This document shows, piece after piece, positions 8,305 through 16,235 of a stretch of DNA of 64,000 nucleotides. The stretch's first letter is position 1. Each line of letters starts with the position of its first letter. The notes under the pieces are model-generated. The model saw only the letters and a list, made by a program, of their open reading frames with translations. It did not search any database and was not told the DNA's origin. This DNA is from Streptomonospora nanhaiensis. GTDB lineage: Bacteria > Actinomycetota > Actinomycetes > Streptosporangiales > Streptosporangiaceae. Position numbers and translations under genes: made by a program. The DNA lies in NCBI RefSeq assembly GCF_026642255.1, contig NZ_CP113264.1, positions 310,001-374,000 on the forward strand. Direction: 5' to 3'.

Positions 8305-8640
8305 TCAGACGTTGACCGGGCGGCTGAGGCCGCCGAGGTCGTTCCCGGCCTGCGAGTACTCGGCGCTGGAGTCCGTGTCGGTGACGTTGAACTCCTGCTG
8401 GCCCTCGTTGAGCTTGATGCCGTTCTGGCTGCACCAGGTCATGAGCTCGTCGAAGCGCTCGGTCAGCTGTTCGCGGGCCATGCGGAAGTCGGTGAGCGCC
8501 TGGCCCTGGAGGGAGTCGGCGTCGTTGACCATGTCCTGGATGAGCTGGTTCATCTGGGTGCGGAGGCCGTCGGACTCCTGCCCGAGCTGCTCACCGCCGG
8601 TGGAGAGGCTGTTGACGTTTTCAAGACCGACGTGCGACAT
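8305..8640 (-). CDS. EsxB-like partner protein lacking the WXG motif
   Basis: 111 aa. I place the start at ATG 8640 because GGAAAGG precedes it at good spacing and the sequence upstream is promoter DNA; the frame stays open further but reads Pro/Arg-rich. It is predicted to be mostly helical. At the position of WXG it reads L44-Q45-G46, keeping the turn glycine but not the Trp. The C-terminal tail (residues 85-111) is polar and could hold a secretion signal (Y95, D101), although a strict YxxxD is absent. As first gene of the esx pair it is probably the heterodimer partner of the WEG protein downstream. Calling it an Esx protein rests on size, position and helical pattern. Confidence 0.75.
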   Translation of the reverse strand: MSHVGLENVNSLSTGGEQLGQESDGLRTQMNQLIQDMVNDADSLQGQALTDFRMAREQLTERFDELMTWCSQNGIKLNEGQQEFNVTDTDSSAEYSQAGNDLGGLSRPVNV

Positions 8641-8952
8641 CTGGACCTTTCCGGAAAGTCGGGTGGGGGCTCGCCCTCCGGCCCCTGTTCGCACGGGGAT
8701 GCGTGTGGCCACAGGAGGAAGGGGAGGATACGGACGATAGTAAGGATCCCACCTCTCGGTCAACGGAGGTGCGCGTCTCGTGACCTCGGACGCCGTGCAG
8801 GAAGACCGGGTTCTCGCGGGGCCCGGCGGCCCGGATCCGCATCGAGCCACCCCGGACGGGGGTTTCCCGCAGTCCCGTTCCGGTCCGCCCGTGAGCGGGG
8901 GCGGATGCGGCTGGCCGCTTCCGGCCATGTGCGGGCGGCCGCACCGGGGGCC
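8641..8952. other. Upstream region of the esx genes
   Basis: 312 nt without a gene, between the lipoprotein gene (stop at 8953) and the first esx gene, both minus strand. It holds the promoter described at 8734-8763. Elsewhere I see only GC-rich sequence. Confidence 0.55.
8734..8763 (-). promoter_or_regulatory. Sigma70-like promoter of the esx operon
   Basis: On the minus strand, TTGACC (8758-8763) is followed after 18 nt by TATCGT (8734-8739). This gives a leader of roughly 85 nt before the first esx ATG at 8640. It is a close match to the vegetative consensus and the clearest promoter in this part of the window. Confidence 0.6.
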
Positions 8953-10092
8953 TCAGGAGGAGGGGGACCCGGAGGGATCGGCGCTGGGACCGTCGGTCGC
9001 CGGCTCCGTCGCCCAGCGGACCGCGAGGGGCCACCCGTCCATGGACGCGTCGTGGAAGCGCGGGAAGGCCTCGGCTGTCTCCTCCACGGAGCCGTCCGCG
9101 AGGTCCACCCGGAACCAGGCCTCCCCGGTCTGGAGCAGGACGGCCTCCCGCCCGGGGGCGGGCGCGTACTGCTCGACCGGACCGTCGGCGTCCTCCAGCA
9201 GCCGGGTCGCCCGGTGGCCCTGGCCCTCGACCGTCACCAGGTACGCGCCCGGCGGCGTGTCGGCGCCGCCCACGGCGTCCGGGCGCAGGAGGGCGGTGCC
9301 CTCGCCCCACACCGGGGCCCCGTCGAAGGTCTGCCACTGGCCGCCGTCGACGTTGAGCGTCGCGTTCACCACGCTGCCGTCGGTCTGCCGCACCACGAGG
9401 CTGCCCCCGTCGGAGGCGTTCATCTGCTGGGTCTGCACGCTGTTGCGGATGTGCAGCGCCCCCTCGGGGGTGAGGGTCCAGTCGCTGGGCCGCTGGGCCT
9501 CGCCCAGGGCGAGGCTCCCCTCCTGGTTGGGGGTGCCGGTGGGGGCGTCCAGCGGCACCGACAGCACCTGGGGCGGAGCCCCGTCCTGCTCGTTGTCGGA
9601 CACGAACCAGAGCCGGTCGCCGTGGATGACCGGCTGTGACAGGACCTCGCCGGCGGCCGGGGTGACGGTCTCGACCGGCTGGTAGGAGATCTCCTCCACG
9701 TCGGCCTGCCCGGCGTCCTCCGGGTCGGTGAGCACGGCGACGTTCACGGCGTTGGGCTCCGTGGTCGCGTACGCGAAGAACGCCCAGTCCTCCGAGAACT
9801 GCGCGTGCACGGGGACCGACGGGGCCATGGGGTCGACCGCCCCGTCGGGGAGCTCGATCCGGTGCGTCGGCTGCCCCGTCGCGGGGTCGTGGAACACGAG
9901 GACCTGGTCGGTCTCCGGGTCGCCGCCCTCGAACCCCCGGTGCAGCAGGGCCAGCCCGGTCAGCCCCTCCTCGGCCAGGTCCTCGACCGTCTCGGCGGGT
10001 CCGTCGGAGCCGCCGGACGTGTCCGTGCAGGCGGTGAGGGCGGCGAGGGCGAGCAGGCACACGGCCGGGGTCAGGGCGGGGGAACGCCGCAT
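8953..10092 (-). CDS. Lipoprotein with predicted beta-propeller fold, ESX locus
   Basis: 379 aa with a lipoprotein signal: Arg-rich n-region, hydrophobic core and lipobox LTAC with Cys at 22. The mature part is a beta-rich string of short repeats (for example VLVFHDPATGQPTHRIELPDG) like those of WD40/PQQ-type propellers. It should be tethered to the outer leaflet of the membrane. It lies between EccC and the esx pair and resembles in layout the neighbouring lipoprotein at 10377-11717. No enzyme signature is visible. It could be a sensor or assembly factor for the secretion system, but that is inference from position. Confidence 0.72.
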   Translation of the reverse strand: MRRSPALTPAVCLLALAALTACTDTSGGSDGPAETVEDLAEEGLTGLALLHRGFEGGDPETDQVLVFHDPATGQPTHRIELPDGAVDPMAPSVPVHAQFSEDWAFFAYATTEPNAVNVAVLTDPEDAGQADVEEISYQPVETVTPAAGEVLSQPVIHGDRLWFVSDNEQDGAPPQVLSVPLDAPTGTPNQEGSLALGEAQRPSDWTLTPEGALHIRNSVQTQQMNASDGGSLVVRQTDGSVVNATLNVDGGQWQTFDGAPVWGEGTALLRPDAVGGADTPPGAYLVTVEGQGHRATRLLEDADGPVEQYAPAPGREAVLLQTGEAWFRVDLADGSVEETAEAFPRFHDASMDGWPLAVRWATEPATDGPSADPSGSPSS

Positions 10093-10179
10093 GGAGCTGC
10101 CTTTCGGGGAAGGTCGGTGGCGGGAGCCGGGGAGGGTGCACGGGGGCGGGGACAGAAGGGTGGGATCACTCCGAGGGTG

Positions 10180-10302
10180 TCATGGTTCGTTCCCCGACAG
10201 CGCACCCAGGACCGGGTTCGCCCGGGACACGGGCACCGGGGCGGCAGCGCCCGTCAGGGAGGCGGCCGTCCCTGCGGTCGGTGTCACGGGGGCGCGGTCC
10301 AT
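10180..10302 (-). CDS. Possible 40-aa peptide with an excellent ribosome binding site
   Basis: A short frame beginning ATG at 10302, preceded by GGAGGAG at ideal spacing (AGGAG then AACGGC then ATG), and ending TGA. The product begins MDRAPVTPTAGTAASL and is Thr/Ala/Pro-rich, without Cys and without a TM helix. It sits in the gap between the two propeller lipoprotein genes. The Shine-Dalgarno sequence is among the best in the window, but a 40-codon frame in GC-rich DNA can occur by chance. Unrecognised; function unknown. Confidence 0.3.
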   Translation of the reverse strand: MDRAPVTPTAGTAASLTGAAAPVPVSRANPVLGALSGNEP

Positions 10303-10376
10303 GCCGTTCTCCTCCCGGGAGCGGCGCAGCGCGCAGCGGACCGCCGGACGTGCCCGGTCGCGCGCTTCCGGCGCGG

Positions 10377-11717
10377 TCACGTCAGCCCCGCCACACGGGG
10401 GACCGGCTCCCCGCGCGCGTGCTCGCGCACGAGCACGGCGCCGGGGACCTCCTGGAAGGTCCCCGGGCCCAGGGCCTCCTCGACCTCCCAGACGCTGTCG
10501 ATCCCGCCGAGGTCGACCTCCACGGGAAGCGCGATCGTCTCCTCGGGGCCTTCCGCGTCCCAGCCGAAGACGGCGACCTCCATGTTGTCCTCCTCCTCGG
10601 ACCACCTCGGCTTGAGCAGGGAGTCCTTGAGGGGGAGCTGGCCGGAGACGGTGCTTCCCACGCTGTTCTCGTCCGTGACGACGGTGTCCTTCACGGTGCC
10701 CGAGAAGTCCCTGACCTCGAAGCGGTCCTCCCACTGCCCGTTCTCCAGGCGCTCCGAGCGGACCGCCAGGTAGCCGTGGGGCAGGACGCGCAGCACTGTG
10801 TCCTCCGGCTCGGAGGGGAGCGCCTCGGACAGGACCTCCCCCCGCACCGTGTCGATCACGACGGTGCCGCGCATGAGCGCCATGTTCTGGAGCACGGCCA
10901 CGTCGCCCGCGGCGGCGAACGTCTCCTCGTCGAGCTGTTCGGGGTGCTCGGCCGCGTCCTCGAAGTCCTGCCCCCGCACCAGGCTCCACTGCTCCTCCCC
11001 GGTGGCGGTGTCGAGGCTCGTCAGGCGCAGGTCGGAGCCGTCGCACGCGTAGACCACCACGACGCCGCTGGGGGTGAGGAAGCCGTCCTCGACCCGCGGG
11101 TCCCCTGCGCCGCCGGGGCACCGCAGGCGCTCGCCGCGCCACCCCGGTTCGTCGTCCCACGGGGAGAAGGAGACGGCGACTCCGCCCCCGTCGCCGGGCC
11201 CGGCCGTCACCAGGCCGTCGTCGGTCACGAGGCCGGCGTGCTGGACCGACAGCCGGTCCGTCCCGGCGCCGCCGTGTTCGAGCACGAGCGTCTCCACCCC
11301 GGTGCCGGAGTCCAGGAGCACGAGGGAGCCGCTTGCGCTCACGGCCACGAACGTCCCGTCGGGGGAGACCGCGGCCTCGGCCTCGGAGCCCAGGAGGCGG
11401 TAGCTCCACACCTCTTTCCCCGTCCTGGTGTCCAGGCCCACCACACCGTCGTTCAGGTGCAGAACCGCGCCGGTGGGCACGGGGTGGACCCCCACGAGTT
11501 CCCCGTCCCGAGGGCCCTCCCAGACCCACGACGCCTCGGAGACCGTGGTCGGCACCGCGAGCTCCTCGAGGTCGTCCCCGGACATCTCGTGGACGACCTC
11601 GTGTCCGGCCAGCTCCCGGACCTGCTGTCCGGAGCCGGAGAGGATCCCGCATCCGGGCGTCCCGAGGAGGAGCACGGCGGTCGCCGCCGCGGCGGACCAG
11701 CCGGTTCTTCTGTTCAT
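10377..11717 (-). CDS. Lipoprotein with PQQ/WD-like beta-propeller
   Basis: 446 aa from ATG 11717. The signal peptide has a lipobox-like end (LGTPGC, Cys23). The mature domain contains clear propeller repeats: VVGLDTRTGKEVWSYRL, AAVSPDGTFVAVSASGSLVL and LTSLDTATGEEQWSLV, as in PQQ-like quinoprotein or BamB-type propellers. It is therefore an extracytoplasmic lipid-anchored propeller. It is downstream of EccC on the same strand, after a terminator-like hairpin and a 330-nt gap, so it may have its own promoter. Its association with the ESX system is inferred from position only. Confidence 0.75.
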   Translation of the reverse strand: MNRRTGWSAAAATAVLLLGTPGCGILSGSGQQVRELAGHEVVHEMSGDDLEELAVPTTVSEASWVWEGPRDGELVGVHPVPTGAVLHLNDGVVGLDTRTGKEVWSYRLLGSEAEAAVSPDGTFVAVSASGSLVLLDSGTGVETLVLEHGGAGTDRLSVQHAGLVTDDGLVTAGPGDGGGVAVSFSPWDDEPGWRGERLRCPGGAGDPRVEDGFLTPSGVVVVYACDGSDLRLTSLDTATGEEQWSLVRGQDFEDAAEHPEQLDEETFAAAGDVAVLQNMALMRGTVVIDTVRGEVLSEALPSEPEDTVLRVLPHGYLAVRSERLENGQWEDRFEVRDFSGTVKDTVVTDENSVGSTVSGQLPLKDSLLKPRWSEEEDNMEVAVFGWDAEGPEETIALPVEVDLGGIDSVWEVEEALGPGTFQEVPGAVLVREHARGEPVPRVAGLT

Positions 11718-12047
11718 GGTCAACCAGGTCGCTCTCAGGTGTCTTCTCGCCGTCCTGGGGGATGCGGCCACGATCGCAGGCCGGGACACTCCCCGCCCGG
11801 CCTTCGGGTCTTCCGCCGCCGTGTCGGAGCGGTGGAGCCCGTACCGGCACGGTTCCGGGGACGAGGGACATTGAACCGGACGAATGTCACGACAGGTGCG
11901 CGGCCGGGCACGCCGGGGTGGCGAACCCGCAGGTGGGCGGCGGGTCTGTGACGGTGGCCGCATCCGGCCACGCACGCCCGGGCCGCACACGGCGGACCCC
12001 GGGCCCGTGCATCCCCGGGACCTCAGGGGGTGCACGGGCCCCCGGGT
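11718..12047. other. Gap between eccC and the propeller lipoprotein
   Basis: 330 nt without a convincing gene. Near the eccC end is the hairpin at 12001-12041. Around 11872-11895 there is a loose inverted repeat (GACATT ... AATGTC, 10-nt spacer) that could belong to the lipoprotein promoter. Otherwise GC-rich sequence without clear signals. Confidence 0.5.
12001..12041 (-). terminator. 16-bp hairpin directly after eccC
   Basis: GGGCCCGTGCATCCCC is mirrored by GGGGGTGCACGGGCCC with one G-U type mismatch and a 9-nt loop. It starts 6 nt beyond the eccC stop codon, so it is very likely the eccC terminator. Confidence 0.65.
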
Positions 12048-15000
12048 CTACGCCGGGGAGTCGCTCCAGCCGACCTGCACCAGGTCGGGGCGCTGCCCCC
12101 GACGCGCCAGCTGGGCGCGGCCGACCGGGAGCTGCTTGGACGCCGTGCCGTTGGCCAGGCGCCCCTCCATCCGGTCGCCGGAGAACAGCATGCCGGGCGT
12201 GGCCATGTCGGTCAGCGCCTGGAGCACCGGCTCGAACATCGCCCGCGCCGAACCGCCCGTGCGCCGGGCCGCGATGACGTGCAGGCCCAGGTCCGCGCCC
12301 TGCGGGATGAACGGGGCCAGCGGTGCGAGCGGGTTCGACCGCGCTCCCAGCATGTCCATGTCGTCCACCACGATGAACAGGTCCAGGCCCTTCCACCAGC
12401 TGCGCTCTCGCAGCTGCTTCGGGGTGACGTCCGGTCCCGGCATCCGCTCCTTGAGGGACCCGGCCAGGTTCGCCGCGACCGCCTTGGTCTGCTCCGCGCT
12501 CGTGCAGTACGCCAGCAGGTGCTCCTCGGGGACCAGCTCCAGGTGGCTGCGGCGGAAGTCCACCATGACCACGCCGACCTGGTCGGCCGGCCGGCGCACG
12601 ATCTGCTTGACCAGTCCGCGCAGCAGGGCGGTCTTGCCGGTCTGCGGGTCCCCGTACACGACCAGGTGGGGGTCCCGGTCCAGGTTCGTGGCCACGGGGG
12701 CGAGCGTGCTCTCGGCCATGCCCAGCACCAGTTCGGTGTCGCGGCGGCCCCGCGGGGTGCGGCGCCCCTTGAGCAGGTCGTCCAGCTCGACCTTGGCGGG
12801 CAGGGTCTTGACGCCCTGGACGGCCTTCTGCGGCCACCGCTCGCCGACCCGCTTGACCAGGTCCCGGATGCCGTCGGTGACGTCCTCGTCCGAGGCGACC
12901 CCGTCCACCCGGGGCAGCGCCACGTGCGTGTGGTGCTCCGCCGAGGTCAGGCCGCGCCCGGGGGTGTCCTTGGGGATCTCGTCGGCGACCTTGCGGCCGA
13001 TCCCCGAGTCCATCGGGTCGCTCAGCCGCAGCTCGAACCGGCCGCCGAACAGGGCCTGGAGCCGGGAGCGGACCTGCGAGGTCGCCGCGCCGGTCAGCAC
13101 CGTGTGCACGCCGAGGGAGGGGCCCCGGGTCGCGATGTCCATCAGGACCTCGTCGGCCTCGTCGAAGGTGTCGCGCACCGAGGACCAGCCGTCGATCATC
13201 AGGAACAGGTCGCCGACCACGTTCCCGGCCACCTTCCCGTCCGCGCGCGCCTGGCGCAGCGCGGCGGGGGAGTCCAGCTTGTACTTGCGGAACACCCGCT
13301 GGCGCCGGTCGAGCTGGGCGCGCACGTCCACCAGGACCCGCTGCACCTTCTCGGGGTCGGCCCGCCCGGCCACACCCGCCACGTGGGGCAGGTCCTCCAT
13401 GGCCTGGAGCGCGCCGCCGCCGAAGTCGATGGCGTACACGCCCACCCGGCCCGGCGGGTACCGCCACGCCAGGCTCGCGATGAGGGTGCGGAGCATCGTG
13501 GACTTGCCGGACTGGGGGCCGCCCAGGACGATGACGTTGCCCTCGGCCCCGGTGAAGTCCATCTCGGCGGGGACGACCCGCTGCTCGCGGGGGATGTCGG
13601 TCAGGCCGAGGACCGCGCGCATCTCCGCGGCGGGGGGCTCGGTCCCGGGGCCCTCCAGGTCGTCGCCCTCGCCCAGGTCGGCGAGCACGGTGTCCAGGGT
13701 GAGCAGTTCGGGCAGCGGCTCCAGCCAGATCGGCCGCACCTTCTCCGCTCCCGACGCCACCAGCCGGTCCACGGTCACCTGAAGGGTGGTGCGCTTGTCC
13801 TTCCTGGGCCTGGACTCCTCGCCCTTGGCGCGGACCGACGCCATGAGCGACTCCACCAGCGAGCCCTCGCCGGTCACCTTGCTGAGGCCGTTGTAGGACA
13901 GCAGGGGGAGGACGGGCTCGTGCTCCTCCTTCTCCTCCTCGGCCGGGGGCTCGTAGGGCTGGGAGACCATGGCGGCCTTGAACCGCTCGAAGACGGAGGT
14001 GTCCACCTTGAGGTAGCCCGATCCGGGCTCGGGCGGCAGGTGGTAGGCGTCGCCGACGCCGATGGCCTCGCGGCTCTCCGCCTCGGAGAACGTGCGCAGG
14101 CCCACCCGGTAGGACAGGTGCGACTCCAGGCCCTTGAGCTTGCCCGACTCCAGCCGCTGCGTGGCCAGGAGCAGGTGCACGCCGATGGACCGGCCGATCC
14201 GGCCGATGGCCACGAACAGCTCGGCGAAGTCCGGGTGGGCGGTGAGCAGCTCGGAGAACTCGTCGATGATGATCAGCAGGTGCGGCAGCGGCTCCATGCC
14301 CGGGTCCTCCTCCCGGGCCGCCTCGTAGGCGTGCAGGTTGGGCAGGTTGCCCGCGTCCTTGAGGATCTGCTGGCGCCGTGTCAGCTCGCCGAAGGTGGCC
14401 TCCCGGAACCGCATCACCAGGGAGTCGTCGTCGGCCAGGTTGGTGATCAGCCCCGTGCTGTGCGGCAGCCGGTCGGTGTCGGCGAAGGTCGCGCCGCCCT
14501 TGAAGTCGACCAGCAGCAGCGCCAGCGACTCGGGGGAGTGGTTGATGACCAGCGACGCCACCATGGTCCGCAGCATCTCCGACTTGCCGGAGCCGGTCGC
14601 GCCGACCACCAGGCCGTGCGGCCCCATGCCGCCGAACGCCGACTCCTTCAGGTCCAGCAGCACCGCGTTGCCGTTGGGGCCCACACCGATGGGGACGCGC
14701 AGGTAGTCGCCGGTGCTGCGCTTGCGCCAGGTGCGGCGGGTGTCCAGCTGGGCGACGTCGGACACGCCCAGGATCTCGGGGAGGCCCACGGTGGCGTGCA
14801 TGGCGTCGTCGCCGTCGGAGGCGGCGATGCCGTACGGGGCCAGGATGCGGGCCAGGCTCGTCAGGTGGGCGACGTCCGACCGGTCGGCGGTCCCCCGGAG
14901 CGGCGTGCGGTCGGGGTTGTCGCCGGCGCCCGGGAGCTCGGTGTCCTCGGTGAGGGTGCCGTCGGCGTCGACGTTCAGGCGCAGGTCCACCGACTCCGGT

Positions 15001-16085
15001 TCCTCGCGCCGGTCCGCCACCAGCGCGATGATGTGGATGCCCAGGTCGGAGAGGGAGGCGACGGGGGGTTCGGCGTGCAGGCCGGACAGGGTCGACTGGT
15101 GCTCGCCGTCGAGGACCACGACGAGCCGCTGCGTCCCGGGCCCCGGGGGCTTGCCGCGCCGCCGCTGGAGGTCGACGGTGCGCCGCTCGATCTCGTCGGC
15201 GAGCAGTTCGCCGGCCTGCACGGTGTTGGCGGACACGAACCTGGCGGGCATCGGCCCGTCCTGGGCGTCGTCGAACGTGTTGTGGGGCAGCCACTTGAGC
15301 CATTCCCACCGGTCGCGGAGCTTGGTGTCCCGGACCACGCCGATCCGCAGGTCGTGCGGGGAGTGGAAGGCGGCCATCTGGGCGATCATGCTGCGGACCA
15401 GCCCGCGTCCCGCCTCGCGGTCCCCGACGACCGACACCACTCCGTGCTCCCGCAGCGGGACGACGAGCGGCATCTCGGGGACGTCCGCGTACAGCTCGAT
15501 GAGCTGGTCGGCGGCGCCCTGGCAGACGGGGTCGTACTCGATGAGCGGGGAGGAGGTGTCGACCTTGAGCCTGAGCCGCCGGGAGAGGGGACGCGTGCCC
15601 GTGCCCGCGCGCACGTCGAGGAAGTCGGGGTCGGCGGGACGCCGCTCCCACCTCCTCGTCCGCGAGCGGGCGGGCTCGGTGAGGAGTGAGGGGTCGGGGT
15701 GGCGGAACGCGTTGTCCGCGCGCTGGGTGGAGGCGACGTCCCGCACGATCTCGCGGAGCTGGTCGAGGTAGTCGACGTAGCGCTCGCGCTGCTCCCGCAT
15801 GCGCTTGCGGGGGCCGTTGTGCTGGGCCACGAACATGATGATGCCGACGACCACGCTGGCCATCATGATCATGACGCCGGCGACGGCCATCAGGGGGCGG
15901 TGACCCATGGTGATGGACATCAGGAGCGAACCCGAACCGGTGATGATCGGCATGATGATCATCGCCCCCGAGCTGGACGCCGGCGCGTTCTCGGGCAGCT
16001 GCGGCGGGGCAGCGATGACCAGGGGAGTGTTCCCGGGAGCAGGAGGGACACTGCGGGCAGGGCGGGGCACAGGTCTCGTCGCCAC
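12048..16085 (-). CDS. eccC: EccC, FtsK/SpoIIIE-type ATPase of the type VII secretion system
   Basis: About 1345 aa from the GTG at 16085, preceded by GGAAAGAG; the frame stays open to 16166 but that extension lacks a better RBS. Two adjacent TM helices lie near residues 40-95. Three tandem P-loop ATPase domains follow: GATGSGKSEM near residue 494, GGPQSGKSTM near 853 and GDPQTGKTAL near 1143, with Walker B-like strands such as LLLVDFKGG and LFIVVDD. This is the fused single-chain form of EccCa/EccCb. It is the motor and substrate receptor that binds the C-terminal signals of Esx proteins. It is divergent from eccD, with a 150-nt shared control region. Confidence 0.95.
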   Translation of the reverse strand: MATRPVPRPARSVPPAPGNTPLVIAAPPQLPENAPASSSGAMIIMPIITGSGSLLMSITMGHRPLMAVAGVMIMMASVVVGIIMFVAQHNGPRKRMREQRERYVDYLDQLREIVRDVASTQRADNAFRHPDPSLLTEPARSRTRRWERRPADPDFLDVRAGTGTRPLSRRLRLKVDTSSPLIEYDPVCQGAADQLIELYADVPEMPLVVPLREHGVVSVVGDREAGRGLVRSMIAQMAAFHSPHDLRIGVVRDTKLRDRWEWLKWLPHNTFDDAQDGPMPARFVSANTVQAGELLADEIERRTVDLQRRRGKPPGPGTQRLVVVLDGEHQSTLSGLHAEPPVASLSDLGIHIIALVADRREEPESVDLRLNVDADGTLTEDTELPGAGDNPDRTPLRGTADRSDVAHLTSLARILAPYGIAASDGDDAMHATVGLPEILGVSDVAQLDTRRTWRKRSTGDYLRVPIGVGPNGNAVLLDLKESAFGGMGPHGLVVGATGSGKSEMLRTMVASLVINHSPESLALLLVDFKGGATFADTDRLPHSTGLITNLADDDSLVMRFREATFGELTRRQQILKDAGNLPNLHAYEAAREEDPGMEPLPHLLIIIDEFSELLTAHPDFAELFVAIGRIGRSIGVHLLLATQRLESGKLKGLESHLSYRVGLRTFSEAESREAIGVGDAYHLPPEPGSGYLKVDTSVFERFKAAMVSQPYEPPAEEEKEEHEPVLPLLSYNGLSKVTGEGSLVESLMASVRAKGEESRPRKDKRTTLQVTVDRLVASGAEKVRPIWLEPLPELLTLDTVLADLGEGDDLEGPGTEPPAAEMRAVLGLTDIPREQRVVPAEMDFTGAEGNVIVLGGPQSGKSTMLRTLIASLAWRYPPGRVGVYAIDFGGGALQAMEDLPHVAGVAGRADPEKVQRVLVDVRAQLDRRQRVFRKYKLDSPAALRQARADGKVAGNVVGDLFLMIDGWSSVRDTFDEADEVLMDIATRGPSLGVHTVLTGAATSQVRSRLQALFGGRFELRLSDPMDSGIGRKVADEIPKDTPGRGLTSAEHHTHVALPRVDGVASDEDVTDGIRDLVKRVGERWPQKAVQGVKTLPAKVELDDLLKGRRTPRGRRDTELVLGMAESTLAPVATNLDRDPHLVVYGDPQTGKTALLRGLVKQIVRRPADQVGVVMVDFRRSHLELVPEEHLLAYCTSAEQTKAVAANLAGSLKERMPGPDVTPKQLRERSWWKGLDLFIVVDDMDMLGARSNPLAPLAPFIPQGADLGLHVIAARRTGGSARAMFEPVLQALTDMATPGMLFSGDRMEGRLANGTASKQLPVGRAQLARRGQRPDLVQVGWSDSPA

Positions 16086-16156
16086 AGCGATCTCTTTCCG
16101 TCCACCTACGGGGGTTGGTGTCTGGGTGACTACGCTAGGAATGATCTCGCGAACCC

Positions 16157-16176
16157 CGCGAATCACCTAATTCGCG
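16157..16176. promoter_or_regulatory. Inverted repeat in the eccC-eccD divergent promoter region
   Basis: CGCGAAT-CACCTA-ATTCGCG, 7-bp arms and a 6-nt spacer, with a further related half-site (TCGCGA) at 16147-16152. It lies in the 150-nt gap between the divergent eccC and eccD genes, where one operator could control both. The bound regulator is unknown. Confidence 0.5.
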
Positions 16177-16235
16177 TCCGTCCTCCCCCTTCGCGGCGAA
16201 TGCCGCCCACGACGACGACAGAAGGAACCATTGGT

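Noticed and set aside
8641..8928. N-terminal extension of the EsxB-like gene
   Set aside because: The extension is Pro/Arg-rich, covers a good promoter, and ATG 8640 has a proper SD.
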